Assembly: GCA_018857735.1 (NCBI GenBank)
Contig: JABMCL010002965.1
Coordinates: forward strand, 136,001 to 200,000
Direction of reading: 5' to 3'
Source: Alviniconcha marisindica
Taxonomy: Eukaryota; Mollusca; Gastropoda; Provannidae
DNA: 64,000 bases
Both the position numbers and the translations under genes were made by a program. Shown here piece by piece: positions 1 through 64,000 of this stretch; within the stretch, counting starts at the first letter, position 1, and each line of letters begins with the position of its first letter. The notes under the pieces are model-generated. The model was not told the origin of the DNA. It did not search any database and worked only from the letters and a program-made list of their open reading frames with translations.

Positions 1-888
1 CAATTGTTGAATGGTGCAGATTAAGGAAACTGCAGTTTGGTTTTGGTCAAAGAGTGCTTGGCTGTCACAGTTTGGTTCTGATGGAGATGTGCTTAGGTTT
101 CACTTGGCAGTTGGCGAGTTGCAGTTTGGTTCTGATTGAGGTGTGCTTGGGTTTCATTTAACTGATGCAGTTTGGTTCCGATCGAGGTATGCTTGGGTTT
201 CACTTGGCTGTTGCAGTTTGGTTCTGATTGAGGTGCATTTAGGTTTCACTTTGCTGTTGCAGTTTGGTTCTGATTGAGGTGCATTTAGGTTTCACTTTGC
301 TGTTGCAGTTTGGTTCTGATTGAGGTGCATTTAGGTTTCACTTTGCTGTTGCAGTTTGGTTCTGATTGAGGTGCATTTAGGTTTCACTTTGCTGTTGCAG
401 TTTGGTTCTGATTGAGGTGCATTTAGGTTTCACTTTGCTGTTGCAGTTTGGTTCTGATCGCAGTGGACTTGGGTTTTATTTGGCTGTTGCAGTTTGGTAC
501 TGATCGAGGTGTGTTTGGGTTTCATTTTGCTGTCATATGGCTTCATGGGCTTGTTTCACATTTATTGAAGGAATTATTTTGGTTATGTGTTGTTTTTTGT
601 TCCTTATTTACTAGTTTTCCACGGGAAGCAGACCTTGTGCCCATGTGCATGCTTTGTACTTGTAGGGTTGACTTGTTGCTTTAGGTTTGCGCATCTTAGT
701 GGTAAGCTGCGATTGAACTGTCAGAAATGTGGTGAACTTTAATGTGTTTGCTTTTCAAAAGTGAAACATTATATTTTAGCTGTGTTTCATGTGTTTGTCG
801 TTTTCAATGTAATTTGTCTATTTCTAGTTGATCACTGTTCTGCTTTTGAATTTAGTTTGGTTGTTGATTGGCGCATTCTTTGCAACAG
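1..888 (+). repeat. Intron 5' of first visible exon, with 46-bp tandem array
   Basis: A 46-bp unit containing GTTGCAGTTTGGTTCTGAT is repeated about ten times, degenerate at 20-250 and near perfect at about 250-460, then degenerate to about 535. Each unit carries TGTTGCAG, which resembles a splice acceptor. From 540 to 888 I see only AT-rich intronic sequence ending in the acceptor TTTGCAACAG. No convincing coding sequence precedes 889 in the window. Confidence 0.8.
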
Positions 889-54885
<53,997 letters not shown>

Positions 54886-55960
54886 AATGTCAGTGAGAAG
54901 GAGGTGTGCTTGTAGGCATATAAAATATGTCATTGAGAAAGGTGTCTGCTCATGGTGATTTGAAAACGGCTAGCAAGAAAAAGTGTATGTCTGTTTGAAC
55001 TGCAAGTAAGGAGGAATTTATGTCTGCTCAAACAGCCATCAAGAAGGAATGTATGTCTGCTCGAACAGCCAGCAAGAAGGAATGTATGTCTGCTTGAACA
55101 GCCAGCAAGAAGGAATGTATGTCTGCTCGAACAGCCAGCAAGAAGGAATGTATGTCTGCTCGAACAGCCAGCAAGAAGGAATGTATGTCTGCTCGAACAG
55201 CCAGCAAGAAGGAATGTATGTCTGCTTGAACAGCCAGCAAGAAGGAATGTATGTCTGCTTGAACAGCCAGCAAGAAGAAATGTGTCTGTTCATGGCAAGA
55301 TAGAAACAGCCAGCAAGAAGGAATGTACATTTGCGTGAACAGACAGCAAGAAGGAATTAGTCTGCTTGAACAGCCAGCAAGAAGGAATTGTATCTACTCA
55401 TGGAGATTATTTGGAAACAGTCGGCAAGAAGGAATGTATGTGGTCATGGAGATTATATAGAACCACCAGCAAGTAGGAAGGTGTGTTTGGTCATGGAGAT
55501 ATAGAAACAACCAGCAAGAAGGAAGGTGTGTGGTCATGGAGATATAGAAACAACCAGCAAGAAGGAATGTGTTTGGTCATGGAGATATAGAAACAACCAG
55601 CAAGAATGTGTTTGGTCACGGAGATACAGAAAAACCCCAGCAAGAATGTGTGTGTGGTCATGGAGATATAGAAACAACCAGCAAGAAGGAAAGTGTGTGT
55701 GGTCATGGAGATATAGAAACAACCAGCAAGAAGGAAAGTGTGTCTGGTCATGGAGATATAGAAACAACCAGCAAGAAGGAAGGTGTGTGGTCATGGAGAT
55801 ATAGAAACAACCAGCAAGAAGGAAGGTGTGTGGTCATGGAGATATAGAAACAACCAGCAAGAAGGAAAGTGTGTGTGGTCATGGAGATATAGAAACAACC
55901 AGCAAGAAGGAAAGTGTCTGGTCATGGAAATATGAAAACAGCAAAGAAAGCAAAGTTGTC
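54886..55960 (+). repeat. 3' region minisatellites (33 bp, then ~43 bp)
   Basis: 55015-55330: about nine units of 33 bp (TGTATGTCTGCTCGAACAGC CAGCAAGAAGGAA). 55400-55930: about 13 units near 35-45 bp (GTCATGGAGATATAGAAACA ACCAGCAAGAAGGAAG). Both resemble the stop-codon region itself (ATGGTCATTTAGAATGTCAG TGAGAAGGAGGTGTG). Because 33 is a multiple of three, an 84-codon MYVCSNSQQEG-type frame stays open; I do not call it a gene. Confidence 0.85.
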
Positions 55961-56400
55961 TCCCTTCCTACGTGTTCAAGGCCTTGTGAAAACAGCAAGA
56001 AGCGTGACCACTCATGACCATACAAATACAGTCGGAAAGAAGTGTGTCCATCCTGTGTAGAAACAGCAAGAAAGAAGCGTGACCACTCATGACCATACAA
56101 ATACAGTCGGAAAGAAGTGTGTCCGTCCCGTGTAGAAACAGCAAGAAAGAAGCGTGTCCAATCATGACCATACAAATACAGTCAGAAAGAAGTGTGTCCG
56201 TCCCGTGTAGAAACAGCAAGAAAGAGGTGCGTCTGTTTATGGCCGTACAGAAACAGCTGGCAAAAAAGAAGCCCATCAGCTCATGGACGGAATAACATAT
56301 TTATAAAAGCGACCAAGAAAAGCTGTGTGTTCCATGGAAACAGCCAACAAGTAGGAAGCGTTTCTGCTCATGGCCACAGCGAAACAGTGAAGAGGAGATG
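55961..56400 (+). repeat. Third 3' repeat block (~62 bp)
   Basis: Three to four units of GACCATACAAATACAGTCGG, AAAGAAGTGTGTCC and GTAGAAACAGCAAGAAAGAA at 55985-56250, then degenerate. Probably untranslated region or flank. Confidence 0.75.
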
Positions 56401-56748
56401 AGTGTGTGTCTTTATCAGGATATATAAAGAGAGGGAATTTAGGAACGGTGCTTGAGTAGGGTCTTATTTATTTGTGTTTGATGATCATTATGAGTTGTCT
56501 CCCTTCCAGTTGTGTGGCTGAGTGTTATGAGTTGTCTCCCTTCCTACGTGTTTGCTTTGTCAGTTCTTCATTGTCGGTGGTCTTTGCGGCTCTGTCTCAG
56601 ATGGAGCAGCATGACTTTAACAGGGCAGTATGTATGTATGTGCTTCATGCATCATTCATGTAATTAAGCTGGATTTTTGACTTGCACGAAAAACCATGAG
56701 CATGTCAAGATCAGCCATCACTTTGACTGGCATTTTGTGGCCAAAAAC

Positions 56749-56830
<82 letters not shown>

Positions 56831-57257
56831 GATCTTGACTGCTACCAAAGTGAGGTCTTTTAAACTTTGCAAAGTATTGGTCATAGTATTCCTCGAACTT
56901 ATACAGTCGTAAGATTATCCATAATCACATCAATGTTTTCAGTTACTTGTGTGTGTTCAAAGAAAACAGCTGGCTGTCTTTGAGATTCAGCAAAAAAAAT
57001 ATTGTTTGGCTTTTCTTAGAAGCTGCTTATTCTTTTAATCCTTACATGGTGACAAACTTGGTTGTTTATTTGTTTCTGATTAACATCATTAACAGTCGCT
57101 TGAAATGGTGCTGATGAATCTGTATCGTATAATTTTGTTCATACTAGTTTCCATGATCTTTGAGCAATCACAGTCGCATCTTAGAAAGTAAGAAGTTATG
57201 TATGGTGACGATTTAAACCATCGCAGCTCCCACGTGTACATTCTTCAGAGTGTGTAA
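56401..57257 (+). other. 3' flank with CA tract
   Basis: (CA)n at 56747-56828. A duplicated GAGTTGTCTCCCTTCC at 56490-56550. No gene. Confidence 0.6.
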
Positions 57258-57760
57258 TGTTATTGATGGCTTTCATGTAGCACTGTTCTCTGAGCTCAAG
57301 CACACTCACTGCACTCTTGTTGCGTTTGATTCTGAATGAGTGACTAGCCTTCCGTTGCATGTTTTTGAATATCCATCCAAGTGGTGTACTTACAGCACTG
57401 TTTGGTTATCACGTGGCTGGTGCCGTGTGAAACGGCTGCTGTCTTGGCACACGTCCTGTGGACACCATGCAACCATGCATGAGTTTACAGTGTCACTTCA
57501 TGCAAAGCCGCATACGTAGGGTGCAGGTGTGCTTAGCTGTAGCCTGCCACCTGCGCTTTCGGCAGAATGATTTGGGGGTCTTTTACCTACTAGTATTACT
57601 ACTGTGGGAACACAGGGGTGTAGCAGATGCTGAATAAGAGTCAGCACAGAAAGCTGATCCCAGAGGGGAAAATTCTCCTGCTGCTCCTCCTGGGACTTGA
57701 ACCTGAGACCTTTCGATCACAAGTCAGGCGCTTTGCTGCTGAGCTGTCCCCGCTTGGCGG
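57258..57760 (-). mobile_element. Full-length tRNA-derived SINE, copy 2
   Basis: On the minus strand the head is at 57690-57760 (GGACAGCTCAGCAGC A-box-like; GGTTCAAGTCCCAGG B box). It is followed by a body with TGCCGAAAGCGCAGGTGGCA and AGTACACCACTTGGATGGAT, and the same 3' part as copies at 17566, 28480 and 35411. Same orientation as the others. Confidence 0.82.
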
Positions 57761-58319
57761 GAATAGTAATGCCCACGCAGGCCTGAAACTGAATCATTTT
57801 TCTGGGCTGTAAATTATAGCAAGGATACAAGTTCATTTAAGGCTCATTCTGATCAGGAAGCTGGAAGCAAAGAAAGGGGGAAAAGCTAAAGGATTTGACT
57901 AGATTGTACTTCCTGGTGCATATAACATGCACGCATACACTGCAGTGAAGGGGTGAAATATTTAACCAACTAAACGCAACAGCTTGGGAAGAGGTTAGCT
58001 AAGTACAATACAATAATACAAGACAACCTTATTGCCAAGTGTCAGTACAATTGCACTAGGAATGTTTTGTGGCGCCCAGCACACTCATCACACATTCATG
58101 CCATCTGTAAAACATCATTAAATTACAATGACAACAAATGTCAAACGTTCGGGTAAGAAGTCATTCCAACTAAATACATGAGAAGTCCAACTGACATCAA
58201 TCTGTGCATATAAAAAAAAGAAAAAAAAAGTATAATGTTAACAACTAAACATAAGCAGCTGTTTATTTAACAGGAATCTTGTCAATACACTGTGGCTGAG
58301 AAGGAAAGCTGTCACTCAG
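57761..58319 (+). other. 3' flank, no gene
   Basis: AT-rich with AATACAATACAATAATACAA near 58000 and an ATTAAA near 58118 that could serve as a weak polyadenylation signal. Nothing else. Confidence 0.45.
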
Positions 58320-58880
58320 TTCCTCTTCCCCATTTTGTGGTTTTCGCCTTGATTTCTGTTTGTGTCTTGTGACTGTTCACATTGCTGTTCATCATTTGTA
58401 CCTGCATCGTCATCCCCGTCTCGTGATTTTCTCCTTGATTTCCATTTGTGACTTTGTGTGTGTTCACATTTCTGTTCATCATTTGTGCCATTGTTTGTAC
58501 CTGCTTCGTCTTCCCCATCTCATGGTTTTCTCCTTGATTCCCATTTGTGACTGTGTTTGTGTGTGTTCACGTTTCTGTTCATTGTTTGTACCTGCTTCGT
58601 CTTCCCCATCTCATGGTTTTCTCCTTGATTCCCATTTGTGACTGTGTTTGTGTGTGTTCACGTTTCTGTTCATTGTTTGTACCTGCTTCGTCTTCCCCAT
58701 CTCATGGTTTTCTCCTTGATTTCCATTTGTCTGTGTGTTCACACTGCTGTACATCGTGCCTGCATCGTCTTCCCCATCTTGTGGTTTTCTCCTTGATTTC
58801 CATTTGTCTGTGTGTTCACACTGCTGTACATCGTGCCTGCATCATCTTCCCCATCTTGTGGTTTTCTCTTTGATTTCCAT
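58320..58880 (+). repeat. 65-93 bp tandem array
   Basis: Six to seven units with TTCCCCATCTCATGGTTTTC, TCCTTGATTCCCATTTGTGA and GTGTGTTCACGTTTCTGTTC. Periodic frames on both strands are artefacts. Confidence 0.9.
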
Positions 58881-60125
58881 TTGTGTCTTGTGACTGTGTG
58901 TGTGTCGCATTGCTGTACTTCGTTTGTGCCTGCAGTTTGATGCTGTTGTCCAGGTATCTTAGCATGAGTTGACTGAGCACTGTTCACATTGTGAGAGTGA
59001 AAAGATCCCATTGGTGGCTGCTTCACCAGAGGCACAAGAAGCAGCATGGTCAGTTCACAAAGTACAAGACTACCTGTCATATGTTATTGAAAAGTAAATT
59101 CATAATCAATCTGTAGTCGCTTTTGTGCAACCCTTCACCCACCCACCCACACCCCCATCCCCACCCCTACTCCCGCCCTCTTTGCAGATTTTTTGTGTAC
59201 CTGTGTATTTTGATCTTGAATTTTTGCTTGGAAAATCTACATAATGCAAATCACTTCTTTTTGAAAAGGAAGTAGTCTCATTTAAATCTACTGAAGAAGT
59301 GCCATTTAGTTACTTTGGAAAAATGTTTTTTTGTATAAATTAATTGTGTGCATTCACATCAAATGTGTGTGTGTGGTAAATATAATGCATTGTTGGTTTT
59401 GGATAGAGTTCCTTAATTTTGATGATATGGATTATTTGATGACCCACACAGAAAACAGAGCATGGGAACAACAGTCATTTGTGTGTTTGCATGCATGCAT
59501 GCATGCGTACATACATACATACGTACATGTGTGTGTGTGTGTGTATTCAAATGAAGTCAGAATTGTGTATGTTTTCTTGAGCTTATTTAAAACCCAAGAG
59601 CAGAATGGTCTGATCTAGACCATTCTACATATTGTCATTGATAAACTGAAAGGGGTGGTTGCCCAAAGCTAGTTTTGCCTTGTAGCTGCTGTGTGTCTAA
59701 CGCAGGAGTGTGCGTGTTATTGTTGCCCATAAAATTGGTCGTTTAGTGTCATTGTTGCACATAAAATTGGTCGTTTAGTGTCATTGTTGCACATAAAATT
59801 GGTCGTTTAGTGTCATTGTTGCACATAAAATTGGTCGTTTAGTGTCTGTAGTGTTTTCTTTTTCTGCAACGACCATGTCACTGTGATTGTGATTTTTGCC
59901 TGTGTTGCAGATGATTTTTTTTTTACATAAAGCCAACACAGTATCTTTGTTTGAATCATTTACTATGTTTGTATTACTTTTTAAAAATTATTTTTTACTT
60001 AGATATTGATGTCGTGACAGATTGTGTGAGAGTTCTGAATGGCGAGTTCTGTTAGTCGGAGCCACTGGACCAGACAGAAGATGAGAGTTGTTTGTACGGC
60101 ACAGGGAGTTTAACTCCGGTTAGAC
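58881..60125 (+). other. AT-rich flank with a 34-bp repeat
   Basis: Four units of TTGCACATAAAATTGGTCGT TTAGTGTCATTG at about 59725-59845. (GCAT)n/(CATA)n at 59488-59530. No gene. Confidence 0.65.
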
Positions 60126-60131
60126 AATAAA
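60126..60131 (+). terminator. Candidate polyadenylation signal AATAAA
   Basis: ACAATAAAGTTTTATAAG is the only perfect AATAAA I see between the stop codon and 60.13 kb. If used, the 3' untranslated region would be about 5.2 kb. Transcript evidence is lacking, so an earlier variant signal is possible. Confidence 0.35.
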
Positions 60132-60354
60132 GTTTTATAAGAATGATGTCTTAAGTCTTATCATTACTATTATCTTTTCAGAGGAGAAATAAATGCAGAC
60201 TGGCAATGAAGGGATTAGTTGTGGTTGTGTTCAGTTTTTGTGTCACAGGGAGGCAGTTGATGATAATGTGCCAGAGGCAAGGATTGTGGTATGGCCAACA
60301 TCCTCTTGGCAATAGCATGAGGTGTTTTCTCTCCTTTAAAACTCTCCTGCTCTC

Positions 60355-60577
60355 CCATGCATGCATGTGCATGCATGCACACACACATGCACACACACAC
60401 ACACACACACACACACACCACACACACACACACTCTCACACACACATGCTCGCACACACACACACACACTCACACACACATGCTCGCACACACACACACA
60501 CTGATCCACACACACGCACGCACGCACGCACACACACACACACATGCATGCATGCACACACACACACACACATGCAT

Positions 60578-60618
<41 letters not shown>

Positions 60619-61085
60619 TTCACACATATGCATGTGCACACCACCCACCCACATGCATGCACACACACACACACGCGCATGTACACTCATGAATGCACAC
60701 ACATTCATGCACACACATACACATATATGCATGCATGCATGCACACATGCACAATGCATGCTTGCATTCATGCATGCGCACACACACACACACATGCATG
60801 CACACATACACACATGAACACACACACTCTCTCTCTCATTCGCTCTCTCTCTCTCGTTCTTTGACATGTTCACTTACACAGATGCATGTATGCATTTACA
60901 TGCGAATACGCATGCACTGACACATACACACAAGCACTGGCACAACCACACACATGCATTTAAGCATACACATGCACCCCCCCCCCCCACACACACACAC
61001 ACTGCCTAAAAGTACATCCACACAGCCCATCAAGTATTTTTACACTTCAGTCCAGTTTCACACACACACACTTACACACATACAC

Positions 61086-61133
<48 letters not shown>

Positions 61134-61190
61134 GCAACACACACACATACACTACACACACACACATACACACACACACACAATGCGCCA
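60355..61190. repeat. CA/CATG microsatellites
   Basis: Long (CA)n interleaved with CATGCATGCA blocks at 60355-60830, (CT)n at 60829-60860, a C-run at 60977, and (CA)n at 61058-61182. Confidence 0.95.
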
Positions 61191-61799
61191 AACCCATCAA
61201 AGAGATGATACATATCGTGTTTCCCACCTGGGTGAACAATGGCCCTAAATCGACCTTCCTCACGTGTTGGAATGTCTATACACTCGTGCTGCGATGGGAC
61301 AGGGCAGACATAAAGTCTGGCTGCTGCATTCTTCCCGTCCTCTTCCACATACTCTTTTTTTTTCTTTTTTCTTTTTTTCTTTTTTCTTTCTTTCTTTTTT
61401 CCGTTTGTCGTGTGAATAGCGACTGTGATCAGTGGCGCGTTTTGATACAAGAGAGACGCTCCTGGAACGCCCAAGAAGAGGACGGTACAAAAATTCCAGG
61501 TATAGAGTGCATACTTTTTTCAGTGTTGGTGTGTGAATAACCACCGGTGTGGTCTGTACAGACTGAGTACAGCGTGTGTATTTTTGTTGCTGTGTAAATA
61601 GCAGCCCAGTGATTATTAACCACGTGTTTTATTACAGGTCTGTGCAGCGTGCGTACCCTTTCTTGTGCGAATACCCGGCCCGTGTGGTTAGTGGCGTATT
61701 TTGTTACAGAACTATAATGCGTGTGCATGTTGTCACGTTCATTGCGTGTGTGTGCGTGCGTGTGTGCGTGCGCGCGCCCCTGTGTGTGTGTGTGTGTGT

Positions 61800-61833
<34 letters not shown>

Positions 61834-61850
61834 TGGCTGCAAAGTTTGAT
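61191..61850. repeat. Diverged 60-90 bp units and GT tract
   Basis: Poly-pyrimidine at 61351-61400. Then four loosely related units with GTGTGAATAGC / GTGTAAATAGC and TTTTGTTACAG / TTTTATTACAG at about 61407, 61530, 61592 and 61668. (GT)n at 61783-61832. Confidence 0.6.
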
Positions 61851-62334
61851 CATAGTACATGTAGCACTGTTCTGAACGTTCAATTTGGTTGTTAGTTGAT
61901 TTTTATGAGGCGGCGAGGGAAACATGCCTGGCTTCAATGGGGCTTAATGTTCTCTGATGTCGGGCTGACATGTTAGGGACAAATACGTACGTACGTGCCT
62001 TAGGTAAGTCGCTTATTTTTATGTGCTCCCCCCCCCCCTTCCCCCCCCCCCCCTCCCCACCACCCGTGATCGAAAACACTGGCACATCCGAACCACACCA
62101 CACTGACACACTCTCTCACACAACACTGACACGCACATTGTGCACGTACACACACGTCACACACACACACACTCTCTCTCTCTCTCTCTCTCTCTCCCCC
62201 ACACACACACACACACACACACACACTTACACACATACACCATACACACACACACACACACACACGCATGCACACACTGACTGATACACACTTACACACT
62301 TACACACTGCACACACGCGCGCACCGCGCGCGCG

Positions 62335-62417
<83 letters not shown>

Positions 62418-62450
62418 CACCCGCACCACCACCCTTCCCCAACTCAAAAA
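61851..62450. repeat. C-run and CA/CG microsatellites
   Basis: C-rich patch at 62029-62060, (CA)n and (CT)n at 62156-62270, an alternating CG/GC block at 62318-62342 (GCGCGCGCGCGCGCGC) and (CA)n to 62416. The purine-pyrimidine alternation would favour Z-DNA. Confidence 0.9.
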
Positions 62451-64000
62451 CCAGACTTACGTTTGGCGTGGGAACTGGGCACACGATGGGTTAATCTAGT
62501 TACAGTAGCTCAGAACAGACTCGACGAGCAGACGGCGACACTTACCTGGCGATTGCACGTGACGCACGGGTATCTCCCCGACAGCGTCAGTGCGTGACGT
62601 GTAGATACAGCTTATCGTTTAGTGGCATGCCGAAAGACGCTCAATGTTATCGCCAATTACCGCAAGACAGATCAGTCGAGTGTAGATCTGCCGTAGTGGG
62701 TCCGCTGCCAACAGGAACTAAGGCTGACCTGCACGACTTCAGACCTGGCTATAGAGTCTGTTGTCGTGTCGAAGCTGCAGCGAGCAGAGTCTAGGCGAGA
62801 TCAAGAGGATGGAGGTGAGCTGGACTCTCACGAAGAGTTAGATTATCATTTGCGGGTCCAGGCGAGATCAAGACGAGGGAGTAAACACCTGCGGGTCCAG
62901 GTGAGATCAAGAGGAGGGAGGTGAGCTGGACTCTCACGAAGAGTTAATTATCATTTGGGGGTCCAGGCGAGATCAAGACGAGAGAGTAAACACCTGCGGG
63001 TCCAGCGAGATCAAGACGAGAGAGTAAACACCTGCGGTCCAGGTGAGATCAGAGAGAGAGGTAGAGCACCTGCGGTCCAGGGAGATCAAAGGAGGGAGGT
63101 GCTGCTTCACGAAGAGTTAGATTATCATTTGCGGGTCCAGGCGAGATCAAGACGAGAGAGTAAACACCTGCGGGTCCAGGTGAGATCAAGACGAGAGAGT
63201 AAACACCTGCGGGTCCAGGCGAGATCAAGACGAGAGAGTAAACACCTGCGGGTCCAGGTGAGATCAAGAGGAGGGAGGTGAGCTGGACTCTCGCGAAGAG
63301 TTAGACCATTATTTGCGGCGGGTCCAGGCGAGATCAAGACGAGAGAGTAGACATCTGCGGGTCAGTCCAGGCGAGATCAAGACGAGAGAGTAGACATCTG
63401 CGGGTCAGTCCAGGCGAAATCAAGACGAGAGAGTAGACATCTGCGGGTCAGTCCAGGCGAAATCAAGACGAGAGAGTAGACATCTGCGGGTCAGTCCAGG
63501 CGAAATCAAGAGGAGGGAGGTGAGCTGGACTCTCACGAAAAGCGGTTGGACTATCATTTGCGGTTAGACTATCATTTGCGGGTCCGGGCGAGATCAAAGA
63601 GGAGGGAGGTGGTGCTGGACCCTCAAGTGAGCCCAGGAGAGATCAAGAGCAGGGAGATGGAGCTGGGCTCAGAAAGTTGGACTATCGTTTACTACAATTC
63701 CCCAACAGCTGTACGGCTACGGACTCCATGGTCTTTGTGACTATGCTCCGCACAGCAGTTGAAGCAGCAATGATTAGCGGAGTACACTAGTCGCGTCGCA
63801 CTGGCGAAGTCCCCGCTGCCTTAACTCAGTGACATAGTTGTTGTTCTGGTGGTCATAGTTCCGCAGGAGCTGTGTGAGAGTCGAGGTGGCCGTCCTGGGC
63901 TGTCCGTCCTAACGAGCCTTCTGCGGGCTTCCCGCGTGGACCTAAAGATTTATTGAACCATGCTTCGGCACTGTTCACAGCTTGTCCCTAATATGTCAGC
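62451..64000. repeat. CpG-richer segment with 36-40 bp minisatellite, no recognised gene
   Basis: 62850-63530 repeats GCGGGTCCAGGCGAGATCAA GACGAGAGAGTAAACACCT, about 15 units, some with longer AGCTGGACTCTCACGAAGAG inserts. Flanks 62460-62800 and 63680-64000 are non-repetitive and CpG-containing (GACGAGCAGACGGCGACACT; ACTAGTCGCGTCGCACTGGC). They could be the upstream part of another gene, but I see no convincing protein on either strand. Confidence 0.65.

Noticed and set aside
55015..55330. 84-codon frame of 11-residue repeats (MYVCSNSQQEG)
   Set aside because: A 33-bp repeat keeps any frame open. It lies after the stop codon and the minus strand is equally open. No independent coding evidence.
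57690..57760. tRNA gene on the minus strand
   Set aside because: Head of the second full-length SINE copy; arms are mismatched.

Overview
The window is animal nuclear DNA. It holds one large, many-exon gene on the + strand, embedded in introns that are unusually rich in micro- and minisatellites, foldback elements and SINE-like repeats. There are no prokaryotic operons, no rRNA genes and no intact tRNA genes. The repeat landscape (long CA/GT tracts, tRNA-headed SINEs, short elements ending in TTAC or GAACT repeats) and the gene family suggest a lophotrochozoan, probably a mollusc and perhaps a gastropod. That placement is inference; no species is named.

The gene runs from before the window to a stop codon at 54883-54885. 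I traced 34 coding exons (889-54885) by reading frames, AG/GT borders and codon-phase agreement at every junction. They sum to 7,305 nt, an open frame of 2,434 codons plus stop. A 27-nt optional micro-exon lies at 18266-18292. The product is a NO VEIN (NOV)-like giant protein. It has an N-terminal helical region, an acidic linker (exons at 10450 and 12839), a GHKL/Hsp90-type ATPase module (exons at 14256 and 16353), a long middle region, a low-complexity Ser/Gly/Pro region with a basic nuclear-localisation-like patch (exons at 50219 and 53246), and a C-terminal NOV_C/DUF3883 domain with a PD-(D/E)XK-like residue pattern (exon at 54398).

The most striking property is the way the introns are built. 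At least ten exon borders have been copied in tandem into the adjacent intron together with their splice donor or acceptor: exons at 2992, 4153, 12839, 14256, 18689, 22550, 23467, 26406, 28258, 39254 and 45957. The stop-codon region may be another case. The array after 46073 carries about 26 copies of an exon 3' end plus its GTAGGC donor. Copies also occur inverted (23105-23170) and at a distance (29174). The result is a gene with dozens of decoy splice sites.

Downstream of the stop (54886-60131) lies a repeat-filled 3' region with a candidate AATAAA at 60126. From 60.2 to 62.4 kb the sequence is mostly CA-type microsatellite. From 62.45 to 64.0 kb it is richer in CpG, with a minisatellite of about 38 bp and no recognisable gene; it may be the start of the next transcription unit. 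Limits: splice sites were called by eye, one junction (23.7 to 25.2 kb) is ambiguous, and homopolymer tracts may hide assembly errors.
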